Source: Nocardia aurantia (GTDB taxonomy: Bacteria; Actinomycetota; Actinomycetes; Mycobacteriales; Mycobacteriaceae). From it: a DNA stretch of 64,000 bases. Below the pieces are notes generated by a model, which was not told the origin of the DNA, searched no databases, and was given only the letters and a program-made list of their open reading frames with translations. This document shows, piece by piece, positions 17,082-24,931 of this stretch (position 1 is its first letter; every line of letters begins with the position of its first letter). The position numbers were made by a program, and so were the translations under genes. Location: the NCBI RefSeq assembly GCF_009604425.1, contig NZ_WEGI01000014.1, positions 124,001 to 188,000 on the forward strand. Direction: 5' to 3'.

Positions 17082-17672
17082 TCATCCCTGCGGCGCAGCG
17101 ACACCCGTGACGGCGACCACGAGTTCGTCCGCCAGCCCGGCGGATACCGGCCGATCGGTGGCCAGCAGCCGATACCAGATCGTGCCGAAGACCATGTCCG
17201 CCACGGTATCCGGGCTCAACCCCGCGGGCGCCTCGCCGCGCGCGACGGCCCGCTCGACGATGGTCAGCAACGCGTCCCGGCGCCGCTGCAGAAATCCCGC
17301 CCGCCAGCGCGCCCCGAACTCGTTGTCCACCTGGGCATGTGCCATCAGCGCCCGCAACGCCGCCACCACGGTCTCGTTGCCGCCCAGGGCGAAACTGTCG
17401 ATCAGGAACTTCCGCAGATCGGCGGCGTAGCCGCCCTCGTCCGGAATCGGCACGTACAGATCGGCTTTCGTCGCCAGCGCGTCGAGCAGCACATCGGCCT
17501 TCGACGGCCACCAGCGGTAGACGGTCTGTTTACCGGCGCCGGAGCGCGCCGCGATGCCCTCGACGGTCAGTCCGGCATATCCGCGTTCCGCGGTGAGTTC
17601 GAACGCGGCGGCGAGGATCGCCATCCGGCTGTCCTCGCTGCGTTTGCGCCCGGGGTTCGGCTTGTCGTTCAT
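17082..17672 (-). CDS. TetR-family transcriptional regulator
   Basis: 196 residues. HTH at about 12-58 (SRMAILAAAFELTAERGYAGLTVEGIAARSGAGKQTVYRWWPSKADVL); the rest is a helical ligand domain of the TetR_C_11 or similar type. ATG 17672 (MNDKPNPGRKRSEDS) starts just before the HTH; an in-frame extension to 17735 would run into the divergent promoter and is rejected. It shares a 68-bp intergenic region with the SDR gene, where an inverted repeat suggests autoregulation and control of the SDR. Confidence 0.88.
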   Translation of the reverse strand: MNDKPNPGRKRSEDSRMAILAAAFELTAERGYAGLTVEGIAARSGAGKQTVYRWWPSKADVLLDALATKADLYVPIPDEGGYAADLRKFLIDSFALGGNETVVAALRALMAHAQVDNEFGARWRAGFLQRRRDALLTIVERAVARGEAPAGLSPDTVADMVFGTIWYRLLATDRPVSAGLADELVVAVTGVAAPQG

Positions 17673-17693
17673 CGGCACCGATGTTAGCGTGAA

Positions 17694-17717
17694 TCGAACC
17701 GAGACGCACCGGTTCGA
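17694..17717. promoter_or_regulatory. Inverted repeat between TetR and SDR genes
   Basis: TCGAACCG (17694-17701) is mirrored by CGGTTCGA (17710-17717) with an 8-base spacer, 23 bp from each start codon. Size and position suit a TetR operator acting on both divergent genes. Confidence 0.6.
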
Positions 17718-17740
17718 ATTAGCTCGGAAGGACAATTCTG

Positions 17741-18460
17741 ATGAACGCCCCTGTAGCCCTGGTCGTCGGCGGCACCTCCGGGATCGGCCTCGCCACGGCC
17801 CGGCTGTTGCGCGACCGCGGCGCCACCGTGCACATCGCCGCCCGCGGCGAGGACCGCCTGGCGGCGCTTTCCGGCACCGACCCCGACCTGATCGGGCACC
17901 GCGCCGACGGCGCCGACCTTTCCGCGATGGCCGCCGTCGCCGCGGCGATCGGCACCGTCGACTGGCTGGTGGTCACCCTCGCCGGCAGCGAGGGCGTCGG
18001 ACCGATCGCCGACCTGGACCACGCGATGCTGCGGCGCGCCTTCGACGCGAAGTTCTGGGCCCACCTCGCCACCGTCCAGGCGGTCCTGCCCCATCTGGCC
18101 CCCACCGGCTCGATCACCCTGATCGGCGCTGTCACCGCCCGCGCCGGCATGCCCGGCACCGCGGGCATCGCCGCCGTCAACGGCGCGGTGGAGGCCCTGG
18201 TGAAACCGCTCGCGGCCGAACTGGCCCCGATCCGCGTCAACGCCGTCTCGCCCGGCCTCGTCGACACCCCGTGGTGGAGCGCGCTTCCCGACGAGGCCCG
18301 CCGCGACTACTTCGCGCAGGCCGCGCGACGCCTGCCGGCCCGGCACATCGCCACCGCCGAGGACATCGCCGACATCACCGTCACGATCGCGACCAACCGC
18401 ACCGTCACCGGCACGGTCGTCGAGGCCGACGGCGGCGCCCGCCTGGTGTCGATGGCCTGA
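17741..18460 (+). CDS. Atypical SDR-fold protein lacking the Ser-Tyr-Lys catalytic residues
   Basis: 239 residues with an intact nucleotide-binding motif GGTSGIG at 10-16 and the late VNAVSPGLVDTPWW segment. The catalytic region reads LIGAVTARAG and GIAAVNGAVEAL where normal members have ISS and YxxxK, so Ser, Tyr and Lys are all replaced. NNAG is replaced by LAGSEG. I recall other actinobacterial SDRs with this A/INGA signature, so it is probably a coherent non-classical group and not a decaying gene. ATG 17741 follows GGAAGGAC. Divergent from a TetR gene that probably represses it. Confidence 0.83.
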   Translation: MNAPVALVVGGTSGIGLATARLLRDRGATVHIAARGEDRLAALSGTDPDLIGHRADGADLSAMAAVAAAIGTVDWLVVTLAGSEGVGPIADLDHAMLRRAFDAKFWAHLATVQAVLPHLAPTGSITLIGAVTARAGMPGTAGIAAVNGAVEALVKPLAAELAPIRVNAVSPGLVDTPWWSALPDEARRDYFAQAARRLPARHIATAEDIADITVTIATNRTVTGTVVEADGGARLVSMA

Positions 18461-18500
18461 ACGATGCTGCGCCGCCTCGTGTTACGCGGAAACGCCGGCG

Positions 18501-18971
18501 TCAGCAGTGCGATTGCAGGTTGATGCCCTCCAACTGCTCGAACACGACGGAGACTCCGCTCGCCCCTCGGTCGCCGAGGAAGTAGGTGGCGTCGGCGTGC
18601 CAGGGTTCCCGCCTCGAGCTGTCCGGAAGGTTCTTGACGAATCTGCCGATGTCGTCGACCCCCGGTTGCTGGGCGATGAGATTGCCGAGGTATTTGCCGT
18701 TCGCGCCGATCAATTGAGCGTGCATCAACCAGGCATCGTTGTCGTCGCCGCTGGTGACCACCCCGTCGAACCAGGCGACGCCGTCGTAGCGCACGTGCCA
18801 GGTCGCACCGGCGAACATCGTGCAGTCACCGGAATGGATGTCGTGATTCCAGGTGAAGACCTTGTCGGGAACATCAGCGTGCGCGACAGCGCCCGCGCCG
18901 GCGACGGCGGACGCGAGGAGAGCCGCCGCGGCGGCCGATCGGGACAGGATTCGGAGAAGGGACACGGCCAT
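18501..18971 (-). CDS. Small secreted protein of unknown function
   Basis: 156 residues. An N-terminal signal (MAVSLLRILSRSAAAAALLASAVAGAGAVAHA) is followed by a mature region of about 125 residues with three Cys-free blocks, a KVFTWNHDIHSGDCTMF opening, many Trp/Asp residues and a C-terminal LQSHC. The pattern fits a small beta-rich extracellular protein; two cysteines (in GDCTMF and the C-terminal SHC) could form a disulfide. I do not recognise the family with certainty. ATG 18971 is selected because it begins the signal sequence, although the frame is open upstream. Confidence 0.65.
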   Translation of the reverse strand: MAVSLLRILSRSAAAAALLASAVAGAGAVAHADVPDKVFTWNHDIHSGDCTMFAGATWHVRYDGVAWFDGVVTSGDDNDAWLMHAQLIGANGKYLGNLIAQQPGVDDIGRFVKNLPDSSRREPWHADATYFLGDRGASGVSVVFEQLEGINLQSHC

Positions 18972-19135
18972 GACGGCCTCCTGAATCGTTCGGGTGGAAC
19001 GGCATCCAGTATCGGACGCATCCGCGGCGCGCACCCGCGTACCGCACTACTCGAACTTTCGGGCGGAGCCGGACTCGGCGGGGCGGGCCCGCGCCGAAAC
19101 ATCGCGCGGCACGGGCCGGACGATCGCGGAAGTAC

Positions 19136-19927
19136 TCAGCGACCGCGCGCCAGCCGCGTCAATTCGACAGTGGCGGAACGAAGTTCGTCCGCCGAGGTGA
19201 GCGGCGTGGCGTACCCGACTCGCGTGGCGGCCGGCCCGCGCGGCGTCTCGACCCGCAGATCCAGGCCGTAACGATCGGCCCGGTCGCACACGGCCGCCGT
19301 CGCGTCCGGATAGCCGCCCAGCGCCCGCGCCATGTCGAGCAGCGCGTCGGCGTGATCGTCGTTGAGGTGCGCGACGGCCCGCCCCGCCGTCGGAGTGATC
19401 GGATCCGCTCCGGCGCCGGCGTAGTCCTCGGCGGTCGCGGAATCCATCCGCCCGTAACCACCGACCCAGCGCACCCGCTGCACCCGCAGCACCCAGAGCG
19501 TGAAATCGGTGAAGTCGATGTAGATCTCGGCGGCCGGCACCGCCTCGAGATGGGCCTGCCGCGCGGCGGCGACCTCCCCGCCCTGCGGCCGCTGCACGAT
19601 CCCGGCGAGGGTCACCCGGGCGGCGGCCAGCGGGTCGGCCGGCCGGTCGGGGGCGACGATCGCCAGGCTCGCGCGCGGATCGGCCTCCAGATTGCGGCCG
19701 TGCTCGGCCATCCGCGACAGGCACAGCACCGGCTGCCCGTCGAGCAGGCCGAAGGTCACGAACGAGGCCCACGGGTCACCCTCGCCGGTCAGGGTGGCCA
19801 GGGTCGCCGTATTCGTCGAGGCGGCAACGGTTCTCGCCTCCTCCGCCGGGGAGGGCCGGGCGTCGTTCGCGACGGCGGTCAGCGGGGTGGCGGGGGAGCG
19901 GGACGGCCTGCCGTGGTCGGATGCCAT
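19136..19927 (-). CDS. HugZ-like haem/flavin-binding protein (PNPOx fold plus DUF2470)
   Basis: 263 residues. The N-terminal split-barrel domain (about 25-165, TATLATLTGEGDPWASFVTFGLLDGQPVLCLSRMAEH) belongs to the pyridoxamine-phosphate-oxidase-like fold, and the C-terminus is a DUF2470 domain opening with AVAHLNDDHADALLDMARALGG. This pairing is seen in HugZ-type haem-degrading and flavin/F420-binding proteins. ATG 19927. It is 28 bp after the stop of the truncated SDR gene and is probably the last gene of the NTF2-SDR-HugZ transcript under MarR control. Confidence 0.8.
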   Translation of the reverse strand: MASDHGRPSRSPATPLTAVANDARPSPAEEARTVAASTNTATLATLTGEGDPWASFVTFGLLDGQPVLCLSRMAEHGRNLEADPRASLAIVAPDRPADPLAAARVTLAGIVQRPQGGEVAAARQAHLEAVPAAEIYIDFTDFTLWVLRVQRVRWVGGYGRMDSATAEDYAGAGADPITPTAGRAVAHLNDDHADALLDMARALGGYPDATAAVCDRADRYGLDLRVETPRGPAATRVGYATPLTSADELRSATVELTRLARGR

Positions 19928-19955
19928 GCCGTCCAGGCTAGGACAGCCGGGCCGC

Positions 19956-20579
19956 TCAGGCGATTCCGCCGTTGGCGCACAGGATCTGACCGTTGGTCCA
20001 GCGGCCACCCGGCCCCGCCAGGAAGGCCACCGTCTCGGCGATGTCCTCCGGCGTGCCGAGCCGCCCCAGCGGCGCCGCACCGGCGATCCGGTCGATCACC
20101 TTCTGGCTCTTGCCGTCGAGGAACAACGGTGTCGCGGTCGGGCCTGGCGCCACCGCGTTCACCGTGACATCCCGGCCGCGCAGCTCGCGCGCGAGGATCA
20201 GCGTCATCGCCTCCACCGCGCCCTTCGACGCGGCGTAGGCGGCATAGGTCGGCTGTTGCAACCGGGTGACCGAGGGGGAGAAGTTGATCAGCGCGCCGCC
20301 GGGACGCAACCGGCGCGCGGCCGGCTGCGACACCACGAACGTGCCACGCACGTTCACCCGCAGCGTCCGGTCGACATCGTCGAGAGCCATCTCGGCCAGC
20401 GGGGCCAGCAGCATGATCCCGGCGGTGTTGACCACGACGTCGACGCCGCCGAACGCGCGCTCGGCGGCATCGAACAGCGCGGTCATCTCGTCCGCGTCGG
20501 CGACGTCGCCGCCGGCGGCCACCGCCTGCCCGCCGGCCGCCGCGATCGCCGCGACCACCTCCCCGGCAGGCGCGGCTGA
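19956..20579 (-). pseudogene. 5'-truncated SDR oxidoreductase
   Basis: The remaining about 207 codons carry VNTAG, SPS with YAAYAASK (catalytic Tyr and Lys intact) and the C-terminal NGQILCANGG of classical SDRs. The first 40-45 residues, including the TGxxxGIG nucleotide-binding motif, are absent. Homology begins right after the TGA of the upstream NTF2-like gene (20580-20582), in the same frame: SAAPAGEVVAAI. The arrangement looks like a deletion that removed the SDR start. A GTG at 20558 could allow translation, but the product would lack its cofactor site. Confidence 0.75.
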
Positions 20580-20993
20580 TCAGCCCTCGCGCGTCCAGGC
20601 GAGGGAGATCCGGGACTCGCTGATGCGCCAGCCCGCCGGGGTCCGCACGGTGGTGACCGCCAGGCGCAGCCCGGTCACCTGATGCGGCGGCTCGCCGTCG
20701 CGGTAGTAGTGCACGTACGAATGCGCCGACGCGGTGGCCCGATCGCCGTCCACCTCCACCAGCGCGGTGGTGGTCGTGTGCTGGGTGCGCTCGCCCTCGG
20801 GAATGTCGGCGGCACGCAGGAATTCGGTGACCTTGTCCAGCCCGTGGACCTGGATGCGCGGGGAGTGGACCGTCACATCCTCGGCGTAGACGGTGCCGAT
20901 GTCCTGCCACCGGCCCTCGTCGAGCAGGCGATCCAGCCGGGCGAACAGGTCGGCGATGTCGAGACGATCGGCGGTCACGGTGTCGATGGACAT
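20580..20993 (-). CDS. SnoaL/NTF2-like protein
   Basis: 137 residues of the NTF2-like cone fold: DLFARLDRLLDEGRWQDIGTVYAEDVTVHSP, a central strand region ATASAHSYVHYYRDG and a closing GWRISESRISLAWTREG. Members are small-molecule isomerases, hydrolases or ligand-binding proteins; no specific function can be named. ATG 20993 follows AGAGGAC. It is divergent from the MarR gene, and three operator-like palindromes lie between them. Same strand and frame as the truncated SDR that follows. Confidence 0.83.
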   Translation of the reverse strand: MSIDTVTADRLDIADLFARLDRLLDEGRWQDIGTVYAEDVTVHSPRIQVHGLDKVTEFLRAADIPEGERTQHTTTTALVEVDGDRATASAHSYVHYYRDGEPPHQVTGLRLAVTTVRTPAGWRISESRISLAWTREG

Positions 20994-21006
20994 GGCGTCC
21001 TCTTTC

Positions 21007-21064
21007 GTTGGCGTTACCAATGTTGGCAACGCCAACGATATATCAATTCGTTGGTGCTGCCAAC
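21007..21064. promoter_or_regulatory. Three GTTGG-N5-CCAAC palindromes, probable MarR operators
   Basis: Fifteen-base palindromes occur at 21007-21021 (GTTGG-CGTTA-CCAAT), 21022-21036 (GTTGG-CAACG-CCAAC) and 21050-21064 (GTTGG-TGCTG-CCAAC). The first two abut and together form a perfect 10-bp repeat CGTTGGCGTT/AACGCCAACG. They fill the space between the divergent NTF2-like and MarR genes. Confidence 0.75.
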
Positions 21065-21080
21065 TAGGTATGGTGAACAG

Positions 21081-21521
21081 GTGGAGAAGATCCCCGCCCG
21101 CCTGACCGTGAAGCCGACCTGGCTGCTCACGCAACTGGCGCTGCATGCCCATCGGCTGTCGTCGGAGGCCTTCGGCGTACTCGGCGCGCGCGGGTACCAC
21201 TACCGAATCCTGGCCGCGCTGAACGAATTCGGGCCCGCCAGCCAGGCCGATCTCGGCCGGCACTGCACCATGGACCGCAGCGACGTCGTGGCCGCGATCA
21301 ACGAACTGGCCGAAGCGGGTTACGTCGAACGCAATCCGGACCCGGCCGACCGCCGGCGCAACATCGTCTCCCTGACCGAGTCCGGCGAGCGGCGCCTACA
21401 GCACATCGAGCGAGAGCTGGACCGGGTGCAGGACGACATGCTCGCCCCGCTGGCCGCCGAGGATCGCCGGGCGCTGATCGGCCTGCTCACCCGGTTGCTG
21501 GCGCATCACCGGGATCGCTGA
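21081..21521 (+). CDS. MarR-family transcriptional regulator
   Basis: 146 residues: a winged HTH centred on residues 50-100 (ASQADLGRHCTMDRSDVVAAINELAEAGYVERNPDPADRRRNIVSLTESG), including the DxRxxx wing typical of MarR proteins. GTG 21081 gives VEKIPARLTVKPTWLLTQLA, the usual MarR first helix; the frame is open further upstream but that region is operator DNA. The 3' end overlaps the convergent TetR gene by 35 bp. It probably represses itself and the divergent NTF2-SDR-HugZ genes through the GTTGG palindromes. Confidence 0.88.
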   Translation: MEKIPARLTVKPTWLLTQLALHAHRLSSEAFGVLGARGYHYRILAALNEFGPASQADLGRHCTMDRSDVVAAINELAEAGYVERNPDPADRRRNIVSLTESGERRLQHIERELDRVQDDMLAPLAAEDRRALIGLLTRLLAHHRDR

Positions 21522-22182
21522 TCGGATCACCGGCCCCGTGCGCGCCGAAACCGATCAGCAACGCCGTCACGATTCCGCGCAATTCCGCCTCGAATCGGTT
21601 CGGGCCCAGCCGATTTCCCAGTTCGGCACTGGCCGTCGCCACGATCTCGTTGGGATTGGCGAACGGCCACAGCCCGGCCACCGTCGCGACCAGCGCCCGC
21701 GCGAACGCGATACCGGCGGCCTGGGTCAAAGGTGCGGCGGCACCGGCCAATTCGGCGAGGCGGGTGTTGTAACCGTAGGCGCGCCGCTTGAAGGCCCGTG
21801 CGGTGGGAAGCGCGACATTGGCCTCCAGCTCCGCGGACATGGCGGCGAACAGATCGCAGAGCACCGGCCGGGCCGCCAGCGTCTCGACCAGCAGCGCCGC
21901 CAGCCGGCGCGGGCCGGCGTCCGCCTCGATCCGGGCCGCCACCGCATCCAGCCACGCCGCCCAGTCCTCGATCAGCAGCTCCAGGAACACCGCCTCCCGG
22001 CTGTCGAAATAGCGCAGCACATGGGATTTCGCCACACCCGCGCCCTCGGCGAGATCGCGCAGCGTGACCGCGCGCACCGAGCGGCCGGACAATGTCTCCC
22101 GCGCGGCCGCGAAGATCGCCGCGCGCCGGGCCTCGACCTGTTCCGGACGGCGAGCGCGCTGAAAGGGCACCGCTTCGGACAC
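21487..22182 (-). CDS. TetR-family transcriptional regulator
   Basis: 231 residues. HTH at about 18-62 (AAIFAAARETLSGRSVRAVTLRDLAEGAGVAKSHVLRYFDSREAVF), then a TetR_C helical domain with an unusually long hydrophobic core (GIAFARALVATVAGLWPFANP). GTG 22182 is the best start. It is divergent from an SDR gene; two tandem 22-bp repeats sit in between. Its 3' end overlaps the convergent MarR gene. Confidence 0.87.
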   Translation of the reverse strand: MSEAVPFQRARRPEQVEARRAAIFAAARETLSGRSVRAVTLRDLAEGAGVAKSHVLRYFDSREAVFLELLIEDWAAWLDAVAARIEADAGPRRLAALLVETLAARPVLCDLFAAMSAELEANVALPTARAFKRRAYGYNTRLAELAGAAAPLTQAAGIAFARALVATVAGLWPFANPNEIVATASAELGNRLGPNRFEAELRGIVTALLIGFGAHGAGDPISDPGDAPATG

Positions 22183-22192
22183 CCCGCCACTT

Positions 22193-22236
22193 TAACAGAA
22201 CAACGGTCCGTTGATAACAGAACAGTGGTCCGTTAA
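22193..22236. promoter_or_regulatory. Tandem 22-bp repeat with AACGGTCCGTT core, TetR operator
   Basis: Two adjacent 22-bp copies, 22193-22214 and 22215-22236, begin TAACAGAACA and contain GGTCCGTT; they differ at 3 positions. The first holds the perfect palindrome AACGGTCCGTT at 22202-22212. The array starts 10 bp upstream of the TetR start and ends 40 bp before the SDR start. Confidence 0.72.
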
Positions 22237-22276
22237 TATGACGGCAAGCTCGGCACCCCTCGAACGGAGAACCGTC

Positions 22277-23041
22277 ATGCAGGCACCCCTGGCAGAAACC
22301 GCGGCGCTGATCACCGGCGCCGGGACCGGTATCGGCGCGGCGGTCGCGCGCGATCTCGCCGCCGCCGGCGCGGCGGTCGTCCTCGTCGGCCGCCGCAGCG
22401 GCCCGCTGGACGAGGTCGCGACCGGGATCCGCGACAGCGGCGGGGTCGCCGAGTCCTTCGCCGCCGACATCACCGAACGCGCCCAGGCCACCCGCGCGGT
22501 GGAACACGCCCTCGCCGCCTTCGGCCGGCTCGACATCGTCGTCAACAACGCCGGAGCCATGCTGGCCGGCCCGGTCGCCGAGGCCCCCGAGGGCGAATGG
22601 GAGCGCATGATCGACGTGAATCTCAAAGGGGCACTGTACATCACGCAGGCCGCCATCCCGCACCTGGTGAAATCGGCCGCCGCCGAACCACGCCACGTCG
22701 CCGACATCGTCACCATCAGCTCCACCGCGGGCCGCGTCGCCCGCGCCGGCAACGCCGTCTACAACCTCACCAAATTCGGCATCAACGCGTTCAGCGAGTC
22801 GCTGCGGCAGGAACTGCAACCGCAGCGGGTGCGCGTCGGCCTCGTCGAACCCGGCACGGTCGCCACCGACCTGGCCTCGCACACCCGCGCCGAACTCCGC
22901 GAGAGTGTGCAGGCCCAGGTCGCCGCGATCGAGCGGCTCGAACCCGCCGACATCGCCGACGCGGTCACCTACATGGTCGCCCGGCCGCGGCGGGTCGCGG
23001 TCAACGAGATCCTGGTCCGCGCCGCCGACCAGACCTGGTAG
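22277..23041 (+). CDS. Short-chain dehydrogenase/reductase
   Basis: 254 residues, a full classical SDR: TGAGTGIG near residue 14, NNAG near 90, TISSTAGR with the catalytic Ser, and YNLTK carrying Tyr and Lys. The C-terminus lacks the usual GQ-GG strand and ends VNEILVRAADQTW, as in YdfG/CsgA-type members. ATG 22277 follows CGGAGA; upstream in-frame starts lie within the operator repeats. Substrate unknown. It is the likely target of the divergent TetR repressor. Confidence 0.87.
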   Translation: MQAPLAETAALITGAGTGIGAAVARDLAAAGAAVVLVGRRSGPLDEVATGIRDSGGVAESFAADITERAQATRAVEHALAAFGRLDIVVNNAGAMLAGPVAEAPEGEWERMIDVNLKGALYITQAAIPHLVKSAAAEPRHVADIVTISSTAGRVARAGNAVYNLTKFGINAFSESLRQELQPQRVRVGLVEPGTVATDLASHTRAELRESVQAQVAAIERLEPADIADAVTYMVARPRRVAVNEILVRAADQTW

Positions 23042-23071
23042 CGATCGTCCGGCGCGGATCGGGGGGCCGGC

Positions 23072-24124
23072 TCAGTCCCACTCCCGGAAATCGGCCTTCC
23101 GGATCACCGTGTGACAGCCCTTCACCCGGTCCACCACCTGGGAGATCCGCACGTCCGCCGCCGCGCTGAGGTAGGCGTAGCCCAGCTCGGCCGGGATGGC
23201 GTAGCGGTGCGCGAGCAGGTCGAGCGCGGCGCGCACACTCTCCCGGCAGGCCTCGTCCAGATCGGGATCCAGGCCGATCCCGATCAGCAGCTCCCGCGTC
23301 TCCGCGTACGGCCGGCCCCCGGCGATCCGCGCCGCGCCGGGCACCACCTCCACCCGCAGCGTCGCGCGCAGCGGCGCCTCGAAGGCCGTCAGTGCGACCT
23401 CCCCGTCGCCCTGCGCGTAGTGCGGATCACCGACGTACAGCCCCGCCTCGTCGACCTGCACCGGCAGATACAGGGTCGAACCGACGGTCAGGCAGGTGAT
23501 GTCCAGATTCCCGCCGTACAGGCCGGGCGGAATCGAATTCGGCCGCGCCGCACCGGCCGCCGCGACACCCATGATCCCCAAAAACGGCCGCAACGGGAAC
23601 CGGATCGCCCGGCCCGCGTCGCGATACGCCGCCTCGTCCTGCCGCAACGGCAGGATCCCCTCGTCGCCGTCGGCCCGGCAGAACACGCTGTGCACCGGCC
23701 CGGCGGGATGGCTGTCCGGCAACGCACCCCGCCCGTGCCGCGACGACACGATCCCGTAATCGGCCCGGCGGGCCAGATCGACCACGGTGACCGCCAGCAG
23801 ATCCCCGGCCGCCGCGCCGCGCACCGCGATCGGCCCGGTCACCACGTGCGGCCCGGACGCCGCCGAGCGTGGTAACGCGGCCGCGATCGCCACCGCGTCG
23901 GCGGGCACCCGATCGGCGGGAACTCCGAAGCGCGCGAAGAACTCCCGGGGGTCACGCCCCTGATCGGGCAGGATGCCCTCGTGACTCACGGTGTCGACGG
24001 TGATCGTCTCGCCCGCCGAGATCCGCACCACCGCGGGGTCCGCCGCGCACGGCAACTCACCCCACAGCACGGTGTCCGGCGTCGAGGCCAGATGATGCGC
24101 GCCGAGCACGGTACCCCGGCTCAC
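23072..24124 (-). CDS. Acetamidase/formamidase family amidohydrolase
   Basis: 350 residues of the FmdA/AmdA family: VDTVSHEG near residue 45, GPHVVTGPIAVRGAAAGDLLAV, GGNLD near 205, and LYVGDPHYAQGDGEV, the strand-rich metal-site regions of formamidases. The family splits short amides or formamides to acid and ammonia. GTG 24124 overlaps the TGA of the creatininase gene by 4 bases. It is the last gene of a six-gene operon with an ABC importer, so it probably hydrolyses an imported or intermediate amide. The exact substrate cannot be read from sequence. Confidence 0.87.
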   Translation of the reverse strand: MSRGTVLGAHHLASTPDTVLWGELPCAADPAVVRISAGETITVDTVSHEGILPDQGRDPREFFARFGVPADRVPADAVAIAAALPRSAASGPHVVTGPIAVRGAAAGDLLAVTVVDLARRADYGIVSSRHGRGALPDSHPAGPVHSVFCRADGDEGILPLRQDEAAYRDAGRAIRFPLRPFLGIMGVAAAGAARPNSIPPGLYGGNLDITCLTVGSTLYLPVQVDEAGLYVGDPHYAQGDGEVALTAFEAPLRATLRVEVVPGAARIAGGRPYAETRELLIGIGLDPDLDEACRESVRAALDLLAHRYAIPAELGYAYLSAAADVRISQVVDRVKGCHTVIRKADFREWD

Positions 24125-24918
24125 CGCGCGCCGCCGAGCGCGGGAAACGCGAACGCGCGCACCTCGAGCAGCGCCTCCGCCAGGTGCGCGGCCGCCGAAT
24201 CCACCAGCAGCCGGCCGATCTCGGCACTGGCCGCGGTTGGATCGCCGACGGTGCCGGACGCGGAGATGTCGTCGGTGAGCCAGGCGGTCGGCAGCACCCC
24301 CTCGAGCGTCAGATGCCGGTAGCGGGCGAACTCGGCCGCGGCCTCCTGACCGTCGGGAAAGCCGCGGTCGGGATGCACCAGCTCCGGCGCGATCGCCAGC
24401 ATCACCGAGGTCTCACCGAAACCGCCGTGGATGTCGAACCCGTCCACCGCCGGATCCACCTCCGGCGGCGGCGGGAACCGCATCGGCATCACCGGGAACA
24501 CCTCCAGGCCCGTGCGGTGGCGGATGTCGCGCGCCACCACCTCCAGCAGACCCGGCTGCCCGCCGTGCCCGTTGACGAACACCAGCTTGCGAAAACCGCT
24601 GGCCGCCAGCGAATCACCGAGATCGGTGCACACCGCCATCAGCGTCGCCGCCGACATCGCGATCGTGCCCGCCCGGCCCAGATGCTCGGTGGACTTCCCG
24701 TAGTGCAGCGTCGGCAGCACCCAGACGTTCGCGTCGTCGGGCAGCGATTCGACAGCGGCACAAGCGATCGTCTCCGCGTGCAGCGCGTCGGTGATCAACG
24801 GCAGATGTGGCCCGTGCTGCTCCACCGCGCCGATCGGTTGCACGACAACGGCATCCGATTTGTCGATCGCCGCCACATCCGTCGTGGTCAGATGCGCGAG
24901 CCGGAAAATTCGCGACAT
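24121..24918 (-). CDS. Creatininase-family amidohydrolase
   Basis: 265 residues. Metal ligands of the fold are present: Glu and His in GAVEQHGPHLPL, Asp in ITDALHAE, His in NGHGGQ and Glu in HGGFGETSVML. The family includes creatininase, MftE peptidase and ArfB formamide hydrolase; all cleave an amide bond with two divalent metals. ATG 24918 follows AGAGGAG. It is coupled to the formamidase and lies 13 bp after the permease gene. Both hydrolases probably act in sequence on the imported compound. Confidence 0.87.
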   Translation of the reverse strand: MSRIFRLAHLTTTDVAAIDKSDAVVVQPIGAVEQHGPHLPLITDALHAETIACAAVESLPDDANVWVLPTLHYGKSTEHLGRAGTIAMSAATLMAVCTDLGDSLAASGFRKLVFVNGHGGQPGLLEVVARDIRHRTGLEVFPVMPMRFPPPPEVDPAVDGFDIHGGFGETSVMLAIAPELVHPDRGFPDGQEAAAEFARYRHLTLEGVLPTAWLTDDISASGTVGDPTAASAEIGRLLVDSAAAHLAEALLEVRAFAFPALGGAR

Positions 24919-24931
24919 GCGGTACTCCTCT

